Origin: Phaeobacter sp. 22II1-1F12B | GTDB taxonomy: Bacteria > Pseudomonadota > Alphaproteobacteria > Rhodobacterales > Rhodobacteraceae | DNA length: 64,000 nucleotides | Direction of reading: 5' to 3' | NCBI RefSeq assembly: GCF_002210165.1 | Contig: NZ_AQQP01000004.1 | Coordinates: 248,001-312,000 of the forward strand | In this document: piece after piece, positions 50,707 to 60,781 of the stretch | How the letters are laid out: every line of letters starts with the position of its first letter | Numbering within the stretch: position 1 is the stretch's first letter | Notes under the pieces: model-generated | What the model was told of the DNA's origin: nothing | The model's database searches: none | What the model saw: the letters and a program-made list of their open reading frames with translations, nothing else | Made by a program: the position numbers and the translations under genes

Positions 50707-51213
50707 TCAGAGGTGTTTGACGTTGGCGCGCAGCTTGCGCATCACCCTGAGAAAAGCTTCGTAATCCTTGGGGTCGACGCCATCGAGCAGTTCGATCTCG
50801 CGTTCCAGCGCCACTTCCATCATCCGGGCATGAAGATCGAAACCTGCCTCGGTCAGGGTCAGGTACTTGCGCCTTGGGTCGTTCGCGGCCGGGGTCGCGC
50901 TTAGCAGGCCCATCGTCTCAAGCCGCGTGATCGCCCGGCTGACCGCGCCCTTGTCGATGGCGATGCCGTCACAGATGCGCGCCGCTCCGCACCCCGGTTC
51001 CGTCGCGATCCAGGACAGAACACGCCATTCGGTGACGCCGACACCGAATTCGCTCTGGTAAAGCGCCGAGGCCCCCCGGGAAAGCGAGCTGTTGATCGAG
51101 GCGAGAAAATACGGCGCGTAGACGTTGATGTCGATGACGCGCACGCCGTCGTCGGTCACCCGTGTCGGAACGGGCAGGCCGGAAGCACGCGCGTTTTTTT
51201 TCGTTTTGGTCAA
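50707..51213 (-). CDS. MarR-family transcriptional regulator
   Basis: This 168-residue protein has the MarR winged-helix pattern. A helical lead (ASALYQSEFGVGVTEWRVLS) is followed by the recognition region GIAIDKGAVSRAITRLETMG and the wing sequence NDPRRKYLTLTEAG. It lies 105 bases downstream of pobA on the same strand. A role in controlling aromatic acid use is plausible from position, but the usual PobA regulators are of other families (AraC/IclR type), so this is only an inference. Confidence 0.92.
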   Translation of the reverse strand: MTKTKKNARASGLPVPTRVTDDGVRVIDINVYAPYFLASINSSLSRGASALYQSEFGVGVTEWRVLSWIATEPGCGAARICDGIAIDKGAVSRAITRLETMGLLSATPAANDPRRKYLTLTEAGFDLHARMMEVALEREIELLDGVDPKDYEAFLRVMRKLRANVKHL

Positions 51214-51318
51214 AAGCAGTTTCCGTTCAAATTGGCTGGCTGGGCAGGTCTATGTGCCGTCGCTTGCTAAAACTACGGATTCAAAGGTGGTCCCGTATCC
51301 GCGTCGGTCAATGGACTT

Positions 51319-52566
<1,248 letters not shown>

Positions 52567-52617
52567 TCAACTCATTTCGATCTGAATAAAGTATCCGTGA
52601 TATTCATTAACGACTTC

Positions 52618-52640
52618 ATCCGCCCGGGAGATGGGCGGAT
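52618..52640 (-). terminator. Hairpin after the first DUF1127 gene
   Basis: A perfect 8-bp stem, ATCCGCCC / GGGCGGAT, with a seven-base loop lies about 50 bases downstream of the 52689-52895 gene. There is no T-run on the minus strand, so the call is only terminator-like. Confidence 0.4.
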
Positions 52641-52688
52641 TGAAAGCCATTGTTCACAAGGCGCAGGCGCTGTTTCGCGCCGCTGAAA

Positions 52689-52895
52689 TCAGCTGAGGCC
52701 GTTGTCGAGGAAGATCGTCCGGGCGATGTCGGAACGCTTGAGCCCGCGCTCTTCCAGTTCGGCGTCGGACAAGGTCGAAACCGCCTCGAACTGGCGAACC
52801 TTGTCGAAGCCGTTGAAAAGGGACGAAATGGCGCCGCCAAGGCTGAAAGACGTATGTTGCGCCGTACCGGCTGCATGAAGCGATGTGTATGCCAT
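52689..52895 (-). CDS. DUF1127 small protein
   Basis: From the ATG at 52895, with AAGAGGAA 9 bases upstream, this gives 68 residues. The C-terminal DUF1127 (YjiS-like) pattern is clear: LSDAELEERGLKRSDIARTI. These short arginine/leucine-rich proteins are common in alphaproteobacteria, where members have been linked to RNA turnover and to stress or nutrient adaptation. A TTG two codons upstream could extend it slightly. It follows a sister gene 105 bases upstream on the same strand; each gene ends near its own hairpin. Confidence 0.88.
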   Translation of the reverse strand: MAYTSLHAAGTAQHTSFSLGGAISSLFNGFDKVRQFEAVSTLSDAELEERGLKRSDIARTIFLDNGLS

Positions 52896-52935
52896 GTTCA
52901 AATTCCTCTTTTTTGAATAAACCGACGGAAACCCT

Positions 52936-52986
52936 CCCGCGTGCCGCGCCGAGCCGGATGCTCGTTTGGCGCGGCCCTCACGCGGG
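52936..52986 (-). terminator. Long hairpin between the two DUF1127 genes
   Basis: CCCGCGTG plus CCGCGCC (52936-52950) pairs with GGCGCGG (52968-52974) and CACGCGGG (52979-52986), a 15-bp stem with a four-base bulge. It lies just downstream of the DUF1127 gene at 53001. No T-run is seen. Confidence 0.5.
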
Positions 52987-53000
52987 GCGGGACGTCCGGA

Positions 53001-53225
53001 TCAGATGTGAAAGCTGTTCGCGAAAACTTTTTTGACGATGTCGTCGCGCTTGAGACCACGCTTGGCCAGTTCTTCGTCGCTCATCGCCTGGAGAGCGGCA
53101 GCCTGGCGCATCTTGGGGTGGTTTTCAGCGATGCTGGTCATGCCGTTCAGGACGGCGTTGAAAAAGCGCGAAAACGCGCCGGGGACTGCAGAAACGTCTG
53201 CGTCATGTGTCGATGTATAAGCCAT
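53001..53225 (-). CDS. DUF1127 small protein (second copy)
   Basis: From the ATG at 53225 this gives 74 residues with the DUF1127 motif QAMSDEELAKRGLKRDDIVK. The N-terminus starts MAYTSTHDAD, like its sister gene (MAYTSLHAAG), so the two are tandem paralogues. The ribosome site is weak. A GTG eight codons upstream (53249) is an alternative start, but the sister-gene alignment favours the ATG. Confidence 0.87.
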   Translation of the reverse strand: MAYTSTHDADVSAVPGAFSRFFNAVLNGMTSIAENHPKMRQAAALQAMSDEELAKRGLKRDDIVKKVFANSFHI

Positions 53226-53410
53226 TGCTCGATATCCGTATCTGTTCACTAACCTCCCTCGGCATGCAAATTAGGCGGGTCGAGTTGATATAACAACCAA
53301 CGCGAACAAATAGCCGCCTTGCTTTTCATGCAATGCTTGACCGGTGATAAGAGGAATTGCATCTAATTCGCGTCAGCTATAGACGGGTTGTCGCGAAGCG
53401 GGGGCATCGT

Positions 53411-54061
53411 ATGGCAGGACAGACCGATCAGGTATTGAATGCGGTTCTATTTTCGATTGACCGGGGCACATTAAATCCCGGTGACATTATTGAAGAAGCG
53501 CCGTTGATGGAAACATATGGGGTGTCGCGGACGCCCGTGCGCGAGTGTTTCATTCATCTCGAAGCGGCAGGGCTGATCCGGCGCCTGCCCCGAAAGGGCG
53601 CGGTGCTTTTCAAGCCGACGCTCGAAGAATTCCTTGCCATCGTCGAGGTGCATTCAAGACTGGAAGGTCAGGCCGCAGGGCTGGCCGCGCGCCGCCTTGG
53701 AGCGGCGGATGCGGCGGCGATCGAGGCGGCGGTGCTGGCCTGTGAAGAGCATGCCGCCGAAAAGCCCAGCAGTGATGCCGACAGCTATTACCATCTGAAC
53801 ATCCGTTTCCATCAGGCGGTTGCCCAGGCCGCCGGCAATCCCTTCCTGCTCGAAATGATCAAGGCGAACGCGCGCAAGCTGATGGCTTATTACCGCGTCG
53901 CTTACCGCTATCCGGGCGCGATCGCCCATTCTGCATCTGAACACCGCAGGATCGCGACGCTGATTCTGAATCACGACACGGATGAGGCGTCGCGGGTCAT
54001 GGAGCGGCATCTCTGTTTCGATCAGGTCACGGTGATGGATCTCTTGGCGGCGCTCGACTGA
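53411..54061 (+). CDS. GntR-family regulator with FCD domain
   Basis: From the ATG at 53411 this gives 216 residues. The GntR winged helix is clear (IIEEAPLMETYGVSRTPVRE; HLEAAGLIRRLPRKGAVLF). A C-terminal all-helical FCD domain follows, with metal-ligand candidates in NIRFHQAVAQAAGNPFL and the late SEHRRIATLI. FadR-type regulators sense organic acids or acyl-CoAs. The acyl-CoA gene cluster starts 1.1 kb downstream, but a methyltransferase gene lies between, so that target is only a guess. Confidence 0.9.
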   Translation: MAGQTDQVLNAVLFSIDRGTLNPGDIIEEAPLMETYGVSRTPVRECFIHLEAAGLIRRLPRKGAVLFKPTLEEFLAIVEVHSRLEGQAAGLAARRLGAADAAAIEAAVLACEEHAAEKPSSDADSYYHLNIRFHQAVAQAAGNPFLLEMIKANARKLMAYYRVAYRYPGAIAHSASEHRRIATLILNHDTDEASRVMERHLCFDQVTVMDLLAALD

Positions 54062-54184
54062 CAGGCGGGTGGGCCGTGCCCTGTTGCCAAACCGCGCCGG
54101 ATCGACAAGAAACCGGTCAGTTGACGCAGGAAATGGCCATGTCGCCCGCAGGTGATCACAGCAACAAAGGTTTCGCGGGGGTCG

Positions 54185-54859
54185 ATGGATAATATCGTCG
54201 CCACCTGTCACGGGCTGCGCGTGCCCGGCTCGCCCTTGATATCCGATGAGGATGCCCGCTGGATCGACAAAGAGGGCTATGAGGGGCACGAAATTCGCGG
54301 CGCGATGCATGTGACAACGCCAGAGGACCGGGTTCTGGAACTTGGCACCGGTCTTGGCATCGTCAGCGGGGCTGTCGCGCTCAATTGCCAGCCACAGGCG
54401 GTGCTGAGCTTTGAAGCGAACCCTGACTTGCTGCCGCATATCCGGGAACTGCACCGGGTCAACCGGCTGGAAAACACCATCTCGGTAGAAAATGCCGTGC
54501 TTTGCGGCCCCGGTCCGCGTCCGGCGCTGATCGATTTCAACATCGCCGGAGATTTCCGGAGTTCTTCGCTGCTGAAACGCGGAAAAGCGCCGGTTCAGAC
54601 GATCAAGGTGCCCACGGCCGGGTTTGCCGAAGTCGTCGCGGGTTTCCGGCCCAGCGTCCTGTTGATGGATATCGAGGGCGGCGAGTTGTCGCTGTTGCGT
54701 GATGCCGATCTTTCTGCATTTCGCGCCGTGATCATCGAATTCCACCCCGGTGCCTATAGCGATGAGGGGATGGAGGAATGCAAGAACATCCTTGTTTCCG
54801 CCGGTTTCGACCCGCTCGAAAGCCATTCCACGCGCCGCATCTGGACCTGTACCCGGTAA
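54185..54859 (+). CDS. FkbM-family methyltransferase
   Basis: From the ATG at 54185 this gives 224 residues. The SAM-binding motif is VLELGTGLGIVSGAVALN, followed by the acidic loop SFEANPDLLPHIRELH. The FkbM-type motif is LLMDIEGGELSLLRDADLS, with a C-terminal VIIEFHPGAYSDEG. These enzymes O-methylate sugars or other metabolites; the substrate is unknown. The frame is open back to a GTG at 54152, so the start is uncertain by 11 residues. Confidence 0.85.
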   Translation: MDNIVATCHGLRVPGSPLISDEDARWIDKEGYEGHEIRGAMHVTTPEDRVLELGTGLGIVSGAVALNCQPQAVLSFEANPDLLPHIRELHRVNRLENTISVENAVLCGPGPRPALIDFNIAGDFRSSSLLKRGKAPVQTIKVPTAGFAEVVAGFRPSVLLMDIEGGELSLLRDADLSAFRAVIIEFHPGAYSDEGMEECKNILVSAGFDPLESHSTRRIWTCTR

Positions 54860-55097
54860 GGCCGCCACCGGTTCGGGGCCTTCGAAAACACAGGTTCTGG
54901 CATTTTCCCGCATGTTTCTTGCCTCGACATGTTGCCGAGCCTTTTCAGATGTGGAATAGAATTTCGCAGATCGGAATGTCTCGCAAAGCCTGTTCTTGCA
55001 AACCCGGGCTGTGACGTTAGGTTCCCGCATTGCGGGCGACAGAGGATTTGCGAGGCGCGCCGCGTGGAGGTTAAGAATCGCGGTGGGAGGAGAAGCG

Positions 55098-55114
55098 GTC
55101 AGATATGTTCTGAC
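55098..55114. promoter_or_regulatory. Palindrome upstream of the acyl-CoA operon
   Basis: GTCAGA-TATGT-TCTGAC is a perfect 6-bp inverted repeat 34 bases before the ATG at 55149. Size and position suit a TetR/GntR-type operator. No regulator is assigned. The 289-base gap 54860-55148 otherwise holds only a small CCCGC-ATT-GCGGG hairpin. Confidence 0.35.
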
Positions 55115-55148
55115 AGCCTTTTCCCATGCGACGAAGAAGGAGATTCGG

Positions 55149-57242
55149 ATGTCCGATGCAATTGCCTATGAACGGGTTGGCGATATCGCCGTGCTCAAGG
55201 CGCAGAACCCGCCGGTCAACGCCCTTGGATACGATGTGCGCGTCGGCCTTGTCGAAGGAATCGCGCGGGCCGAAGCCGATGAAGGCGTGCGCGCCGTCCT
55301 GATCTACGGCGATGGTGCGACGTGGTTCGCTGGCGCCGATATCAAGGAATTCGGCAAGACGCCGAAAGAACCCTACCTGCCCGATGTCTGTAACCGCATC
55401 GAAGCCTGCCCGCTGATCGTCGTCTCGGCGATGCACGGCACGGCGCTGGGTGGCGGTCTCGAAATCGCGCTGTCGACGCATTACCGGGTGGCGGTGCCAA
55501 AAGCGCGCATGGGTCTCCCCGAAGTTCACCTGGGCCTGATTCCCGGCGCAACCGGCACCCAGCGGTTGCCGCGCCTGACCGGTGTTCCGGCGGCGCTCGA
55601 CATCGTTACCTCGGGCCGCCAGTTCGGCGCGAAAGAGGCGCTGGAACTCGGCGTGATCGACAAGATCGAAGAGGGCGAACCGCGCGAGATCGGCCTTGCC
55701 TACGCAAAGGAACTGCTGGAAAGCGGCGCGTCCCGCCGCGCGGTGAGCGAGCTTCCCGCGCCCGAAGCGATTGATTTCGATGCCGCCTATGAGACCGCGC
55801 TCAAGAAAAGCCGCGGTCAGCTTTCCCCGGCCTATGGCGTGCGCGCCGTGCAGGCCGCCTGTGAATTGCCGTTCGACGAAGGCATTGCCAAGGAACGCGC
55901 GCTGTTCATGGAGCTTATGCAGACGGATCAGCGTCAGGGCATGATCCACGCATTCTTTTCCGAACGTGCCGTCAGCAAGCTGCCGGAACTCAAGGGGGTC
56001 GAGCCGCGCGATGTTGCCGCCATCGGCGTCATCGGTGGCGGCACGATGGGCGCGGGTATTGCAACGGCGGCCCTGCTGGCCGGTCTCGATGTCGTTCTGA
56101 TCGAGATGAGCGTCGAGGCGGCCGAGGCCGCGCGGGGCCGGATCGAAGGCAACCTGCAAGGCGCGTTGAAACGCGGCAAGATCGATCAGGCCAAGTTCGA
56201 GCATCTGACGCAAAAGGCGCTGACACCGGCCACCGATTACGAGGCGCTTTCGGATGTCGATCTGGTGGTTGAGGCCGTGTTCGAAGAGATGGGCGTCAAG
56301 AAAGACGTCTTTACCAAGCTCGACAAGGTCTGCAAGAAAGGCGCTGTTCTGGCGTCGAACACGTCCTATCTCGACGTGGACGAAATCGCCGCCTGCACCT
56401 CGCGCCCCGAGGATGTGATCGGGCTGCATTTCTTCTCGCCCGCTCATGTGATGAAACTGCTCGAGGTTGTCGTTGCCGACAAAACCGCGCCCGAAGTTGT
56501 CGCGACCGGTTTTGCGCTGGGCAAGAAGCTGGGCAAGGTCTCGGTCCGCGCCGGGGTCTGCGACGGGTTCATCGGTAACCGTATCCTGAAAACCTACCGC
56601 ACCGCCGCCGAGCATATGGTGCTGGACGGGGCCAGCCCCTACCAGATCGACAAGGCGCTTACCGATTTCGGTTTCGCCATGGGGCCTTACGCGGTGGCGG
56701 ACCTTGCAGGTCTGGACATCGGCTGGGCCACGCGCAAGCGGCTTGCCCCCACGCGTGATGCGCGTGAACGGGTGCCGACCTATGCGGATAAACTCTGCGA
56801 AGCGGGCAATTTTGGCCAGAAGACCGGCAAGGGCTATTACATCTACGAGGCTGGCAAACGCGCCGGTGTGCCCAACCCCGAGGTGATGGAGCTGATCGAG
56901 GCCGAGCGCAAAGAGCTTGGCATCACCCCGCGCGTATTCTCCGACGAGGAAATCGTGCGTCGCTACATGGCGGCGATGGTGAATGAAGGCGCCAAGGTGC
57001 TGGAAGAAGGCATCGCGCGGCGTCCGCTCGACATCGATATGGTCTTCCTCTTTGGCTATGGCTTCCCGCGCTATTACGGCGGTCCGATGAAATGGGCCGA
57101 TATCGTGGGCCTGCCGGGCCTGCTGGAAGATATCAAATCCTATGCCGAGCAGGACGACTATTTCTGGAAACCGGCGGCGCTGCTGGAAGAACTGGTCGCC
57201 GAAGGTCGCACATTCGATGACATGAACAAGGCCGCAAGCTGA
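55149..57242 (+). CDS. Bifunctional enoyl-CoA hydratase / 3-hydroxyacyl-CoA dehydrogenase
   Basis: From the ATG at 55149, with AAGGAGA upstream, this gives 697 residues; the frame is open further back but lacks a ribosome site. The N-terminal crotonase domain has oxyanion-hole segments FAGADIKEFGK and HGTALGGGLEIALS with LPEVHLGLIPGATGTQRLPR. The C-terminal dehydrogenase has the NAD motif IGVIGGGTMGAGIATAALLA, SNTSYLDVDEIA and GLHFFSPAHVMKLLEVV, then a 6PGDH-like helical end. It performs two beta-oxidation steps. In gene order it resembles pimF of the pimeloyl-CoA pathway. Confidence 0.95.
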   Translation: MSDAIAYERVGDIAVLKAQNPPVNALGYDVRVGLVEGIARAEADEGVRAVLIYGDGATWFAGADIKEFGKTPKEPYLPDVCNRIEACPLIVVSAMHGTALGGGLEIALSTHYRVAVPKARMGLPEVHLGLIPGATGTQRLPRLTGVPAALDIVTSGRQFGAKEALELGVIDKIEEGEPREIGLAYAKELLESGASRRAVSELPAPEAIDFDAAYETALKKSRGQLSPAYGVRAVQAACELPFDEGIAKERALFMELMQTDQRQGMIHAFFSERAVSKLPELKGVEPRDVAAIGVIGGGTMGAGIATAALLAGLDVVLIEMSVEAAEAARGRIEGNLQGALKRGKIDQAKFEHLTQKALTPATDYEALSDVDLVVEAVFEEMGVKKDVFTKLDKVCKKGAVLASNTSYLDVDEIAACTSRPEDVIGLHFFSPAHVMKLLEVVVADKTAPEVVATGFALGKKLGKVSVRAGVCDGFIGNRILKTYRTAAEHMVLDGASPYQIDKALTDFGFAMGPYAVADLAGLDIGWATRKRLAPTRDARERVPTYADKLCEAGNFGQKTGKGYYIYEAGKRAGVPNPEVMELIEAERKELGITPRVFSDEEIVRRYMAAMVNEGAKVLEEGIARRPLDIDMVFLFGYGFPRYYGGPMKWADIVGLPGLLEDIKSYAEQDDYFWKPAALLEELVAEGRTFDDMNKAAS

Positions 57243-57269
57243 ACGACCCAACATGATTGGAGCAAGACG

Positions 57270-58460
57270 ATGGACCTGAACTATACGGAAGAAGAGATCG
57301 CCTTTCGCGACGAAGTACGCGCCTTTCTCGATGAAAAGCTGCCCAAGGAACTGTCCGACAAGGTCGCCGCGCGCGATCATCTGGGCAAAGAGGACATGGA
57401 ACGCTGGCATGCGATCCTGAACGAAAAGGGCTGGCTTGCGCCGAACTGGCCCAAGAAATTCGGCGGTGCCGAGTGGAACGCGGTTCAGAAGCATATCTTC
57501 GAGGAAGAAACCGCCCGCGCCAACGCCCCGCGCATCGTGCCCTTTGGCCTGTCGATGCTGGCGCCGGTGCTTCAGGCATTCGGCTCGAAAGAGCAGCAGG
57601 ATTATTACCTGCCACGGATCCTGAGCGGCGAAGACTGGTGGTGTCAGGGCTATTCCGAGCCGGGTGCCGGGTCGGACCTTGCTTCGCTGAAGACCCGCGC
57701 TGTGCGCGATGGCGACCACTATATCGTCAACGGTCAGAAAACATGGACCACGCTGGGTCAATACGCGAACAAGATCTTCTGCCTTGTGCGCACCGACCCG
57801 GACGTCAAGCAGCAGGAAGGCATCTCTTTCCTTCTGATCGACATGGACACCCCCGGTATCGAAGTGCGCCCGATCATCCTGCTCGACGGGGTGCACGAGG
57901 TGAACGAGGTGTTCTTTGACGACGTCAAAGTGCCCGTCGAAAACCTTGTGGGTGAGGAAAACAAGGGCTGGACCTATGCCAAGTACCTGCTGACCCACGA
58001 ACGCACCAATATCGCGGGCGTCGGTTACTCGCAGGCCGGTCTGGAATCGGTCAAGCGGATCGCCCGCGCCGAGCGCGCCAACGGCAAGCCGCTGATCGAG
58101 AACCCGCAGTTCGCAGCACGTCTCGCCAATGTCGAAATCGACCTGATGGCGATGGCCACGTCGAACATGCGCATCATTTCCAAGGCTGCCGCCGGACAGG
58201 CGCCGGGCGTGGAATCCTCGATGCTCAAGGTCAAGGGTACGATCATTCGGCAAGAGATCAACGATCTCGCCCGCCGCGCGGTCGGCCCCTACGCGATGCC
58301 CTTCCCCTCGGAAACCGTCGAAGGCGACAACGACCCGATCGGACCGGATTACGCGGCGCCTGTTTCGGCTGCCTATTTCAACAACCGCAAGCTGTCGATC
58401 TTTGGCGGCTCGAACGAGATCCAGCGCGGGATCATCGCCAAAGTGAAGATGGGAGGATAA
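57270..58460 (+). CDS. Acyl-CoA dehydrogenase, large-subunit type (PimC-like)
   Basis: This 396-residue FAD-dependent acyl-CoA dehydrogenase has WWCQGYSEPGAGSDLASLKT, then VNGQKTWTTLGQYANKIFCL and the C-terminal LSIFGGSNEIQRGIIAKV. It pairs with the next, divergent acyl-CoA dehydrogenase gene 4 bases downstream. Such pairs act as heteromers in pimeloyl-CoA and related dicarboxyl-CoA degradation (PimC/PimD), which I infer here from arrangement and sequence style rather than proof. It oxidises acyl-CoA to 2-enoyl-CoA. Confidence 0.92.
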   Translation: MDLNYTEEEIAFRDEVRAFLDEKLPKELSDKVAARDHLGKEDMERWHAILNEKGWLAPNWPKKFGGAEWNAVQKHIFEEETARANAPRIVPFGLSMLAPVLQAFGSKEQQDYYLPRILSGEDWWCQGYSEPGAGSDLASLKTRAVRDGDHYIVNGQKTWTTLGQYANKIFCLVRTDPDVKQQEGISFLLIDMDTPGIEVRPIILLDGVHEVNEVFFDDVKVPVENLVGEENKGWTYAKYLLTHERTNIAGVGYSQAGLESVKRIARAERANGKPLIENPQFAARLANVEIDLMAMATSNMRIISKAAAGQAPGVESSMLKVKGTIIRQEINDLARRAVGPYAMPFPSETVEGDNDPIGPDYAAPVSAAYFNNRKLSIFGGSNEIQRGIIAKVKMGG

Positions 58461-58464
58461 TTCC

Positions 58465-59592
58465 TTGAATTTCGACCTGACTGAAGAACGGCAGATGCTG
58501 CAGGATACCCTGCGTCGCTATCTGTCCGACAAATACGACACCGAGACCCGCAACAAGATTATCGACAGCGAAGAGGGTATGAGCGCCGAAATCTGGGCCG
58601 AACTGGCCGAGCTTGGCGTGATCGGTGCGCTCTTCACCGAGGATCAGGGCGGTTTCGGCGGCTTTGGTTTCGACGTCTCGACCGTGTTCGAGGAACTGGG
58701 CCGCGCGGGCGTGGTCGAACCTTTCCTCGACACCGCCGTGCTTGGTGGCGGTCTGATCGCCCGGCTGGGCGACGACAGCCAGAAGGAGCTGGTCGAAGAG
58801 GTCATCGGTGGCTCTCTGCACATCGCGCTCGCCCATGGCGAGCCTGTCTCGCGCTATGACCTGAGCCACGTGGAAACCACCGCCAAGTCAAGCGGCGACG
58901 ATATCGTCCTGAACGGGCGCAAATCGGTCGTGGTGAACGCCGAGGCGGCGGGCCAGTTGATTGTTTCGGCCCGTGAAAGCGGCGATGTGGCGGACAAGGA
59001 CGGTATCTCGCTGTTCCTCGTGCCCGTGGATGCCGCTGGTCTGACCATGCGCGGTTATCCCCTCTTTGCGGGCGGTCGTGCGGCCGAGGTCACGCTGGAC
59101 GAGGTCAAGATCCCCGCAAGCGCCCGTCTGGGCGAGGCGGGCAAGGGCTTTGCCGCGCTGACCGACGTGATCGCGGTTGCGGATGTGGCGCTTGCCGCCG
59201 AAGCGCTGGGCGCGATGGATACCGCAGTTGAGCTGACCCGTGATTACCTGACCCAGCGCAAGCAGTTCGGGCGTCCGATCGGCTCATTTCAGGCGCTGGC
59301 ACATCGCTATTCGGACCTGCTGATCGAGATGGAGCAGGCCCGTTCCGCGGTTATCAATGCCGCCGGTCATCTGGAAACCGCCGATGCGGCGCGACAGAAC
59401 GCCTCGACCCGCAACCTGATCGGTCGCGTCGGTCGTCTGGTCGCCGAAGAGTCGATCCAGATGCATGGCGGTATCGCGATGACCAAGGAATACGAGCTTG
59501 CCCATATCGCGAAGCGGATCGTCATGTGCGACCACCGTTTCGGCGACATCGACTACCACTTGGAGCGGTTCATTGAGCTCAGCGCCGCCTGA
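58465..59592 (+). CDS. Acyl-CoA dehydrogenase, small-subunit type (PimD-like)
   Basis: The 375 residues start from a TTG (TTGAATTTCGACC) 4 bases after the previous gene, with GGGAGGA upstream. The acyl-CoA dehydrogenase fold is visible (ELAELGVIGALFTEDQGGFG; YLTQRKQFGRPIGSFQALAH; ESIQMHGGIAMTKEYELAH). The middle is more divergent than in the upstream partner, typical of the small subunit of a heteromeric enzyme. It is probably the PimD-like partner. The end overlaps the thioesterase start by 20 bases. Confidence 0.92.
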   Translation: MNFDLTEERQMLQDTLRRYLSDKYDTETRNKIIDSEEGMSAEIWAELAELGVIGALFTEDQGGFGGFGFDVSTVFEELGRAGVVEPFLDTAVLGGGLIARLGDDSQKELVEEVIGGSLHIALAHGEPVSRYDLSHVETTAKSSGDDIVLNGRKSVVVNAEAAGQLIVSARESGDVADKDGISLFLVPVDAAGLTMRGYPLFAGGRAAEVTLDEVKIPASARLGEAGKGFAALTDVIAVADVALAAEALGAMDTAVELTRDYLTQRKQFGRPIGSFQALAHRYSDLLIEMEQARSAVINAAGHLETADAARQNASTRNLIGRVGRLVAEESIQMHGGIAMTKEYELAHIAKRIVMCDHRFGDIDYHLERFIELSAA

Positions 59593-60004
59593 AGTCACCG
59601 ATGAAGGGCTGATCACCGGCGAAACCGGGGCGCAACGTCTGATCGGATGGGTGGTCGATGTCGGCCAGCCGGACGGTCGGGCGCGTCTCACGCTCGAGGT
59701 CGGTGATCAGCATACGAACCGCCACAAGGTGCTGCACGGGGGGATCATTGCGATGCTCCTCGACAGCGCCTGTGGCTATACCGGCTCGCTCAGCCTTGAC
59801 CGGGAAAAGCTGCCGCAGATGCTGACCCTGTCCTTTAACACCCAGTACCTTGCCCCGGCGGGTCCGGGCAAGGTGGTGGCGACGGGCCGGGTGACCGGGG
59901 GCGGGCGCAAGACCATGTTCATCGAAGGCGAACTTCGCGATGCCAACGGTGTACTGGTTGCCACCAGCACCGGCGTCTACAAGACAGTACGACAGGAGAG
60001 CTAG
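59573..60004 (+). CDS. PaaI-type hotdog thioesterase
   Basis: The start is taken as the TTG at 59573, with GGAG 8 bases upstream, giving 143 residues; no ATG is suitable. The hotdog motif is TNRHKVLHGGIIAMLLDSAC, followed by LTLSFNTQYLAPAGPGKVVA. PaaI-family proteins hydrolyse acyl-CoA thioesters and often rescue CoA in degradation pathways. It overlaps the upstream dehydrogenase gene by 20 bases and is 3 bases from the next gene, so it belongs to the operon. Confidence 0.87.
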   Translation: MSSAPPEVTDEGLITGETGAQRLIGWVVDVGQPDGRARLTLEVGDQHTNRHKVLHGGIIAMLLDSACGYTGSLSLDREKLPQMLTLSFNTQYLAPAGPGKVVATGRVTGGGRKTMFIEGELRDANGVLVATSTGVYKTVRQES

Positions 60005-60007
60005 GCA

Positions 60008-60781
60008 ATGACTCTGGCGCGGATAGACGACAAGGGCGACCGGCTGGTTGTCGTGAACATGAACGCCAAGCGCCGGGGCGCGATCAGCCCCGAGCTTTAC
60101 GCGGCCATTGTCGAGGCGACCAAGCGCGCCGAAGATCCGCGCATCCGCGCCGTCATCCTGACCTCCGAAGGCGGCTATTTCTGCGCCGGTGGTGACCTCA
60201 ACGTGCTGATCGAGCGGCGCAAACTTTCGGAACCCGAGCGGCGCGAAAAGATCGACGGGCTGCACACGATGATCCGGTCGATCCGCAATTGCCCGGTGCC
60301 GGTGATTGCCGCCGTCGAAGGCGGTGCCGCCGGGGCAGGGGCCTCCATCGCGCTGGCCTGCGACATGATCGTCGCCAGTTCGGGGACGCAGTTCATCGCC
60401 TCTTATGTGCGCGCGGGTCTGGTGCCGGATGGCGGGCTGACCTCTTCGTTGGCCAAGATGCTGCCGCGCCAGTTGGCGATGGAGATGTGTCTGTTGGCGC
60501 GTCCCGTTACCGCCGAACGCATGGCAGAGCTTGGCGTGGTAAGCGAAGTCGTCGAGGCCGGACAGGCAGAAATCGCCGCCGACAAGATCGTCGACCAGCT
60601 TGCCAAAGGTCCACGCGTGGCGCAGGGCGTGATCCGTGGGCTCGTCGCCTCGGCCTATGACAACAGTGAAAACACCCAGCTTGATCTGGAACGCGACGCG
60701 ATGGCGCGGGCGCAGGTCGGGGATGAAGCGAGTGAGGGCATCTCGGCCTTTCTCGAAAAGCGGAAAGCGGAATTCAAGTAA
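60008..60781 (+). CDS. Enoyl-CoA hydratase/isomerase family protein
   Basis: This 257-residue crotonase-fold protein has the first oxyanion-hole segment SEGGYFCAGGDLNVLIERRK and the second AVEGGAAGAGASIALACDMI. The later SYVRAGLVPDGGLTSSLAKM carries the usual catalytic-region Asp but no Glu in the classical hydratase place. Isomerase or another crotonase activity is therefore as likely as hydratase. It lies 3 bases after the thioesterase gene and overlaps the acyl-CoA ligase start by one base. Confidence 0.92.
   Translation: MTLARIDDKGDRLVVVNMNAKRRGAISPELYAAIVEATKRAEDPRIRAVILTSEGGYFCAGGDLNVLIERRKLSEPERREKIDGLHTMIRSIRNCPVPVIAAVEGGAAGAGASIALACDMIVASSGTQFIASYVRAGLVPDGGLTSSLAKMLPRQLAMEMCLLARPVTAERMAELGVVSEVVEAGQAEIAADKIVDQLAKGPRVAQGVIRGLVASAYDNSENTQLDLERDAMARAQVGDEASEGISAFLEKRKAEFK

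Noticed and set aside
55071-58253. A 1060-codon open frame on the minus strand
   Set aside because: It is antisense to the bifunctional beta-oxidation gene and the first acyl-CoA dehydrogenase gene. Its text is His/Arg/Asp-rich with no domain, as expected from GC-rich shadow frames.
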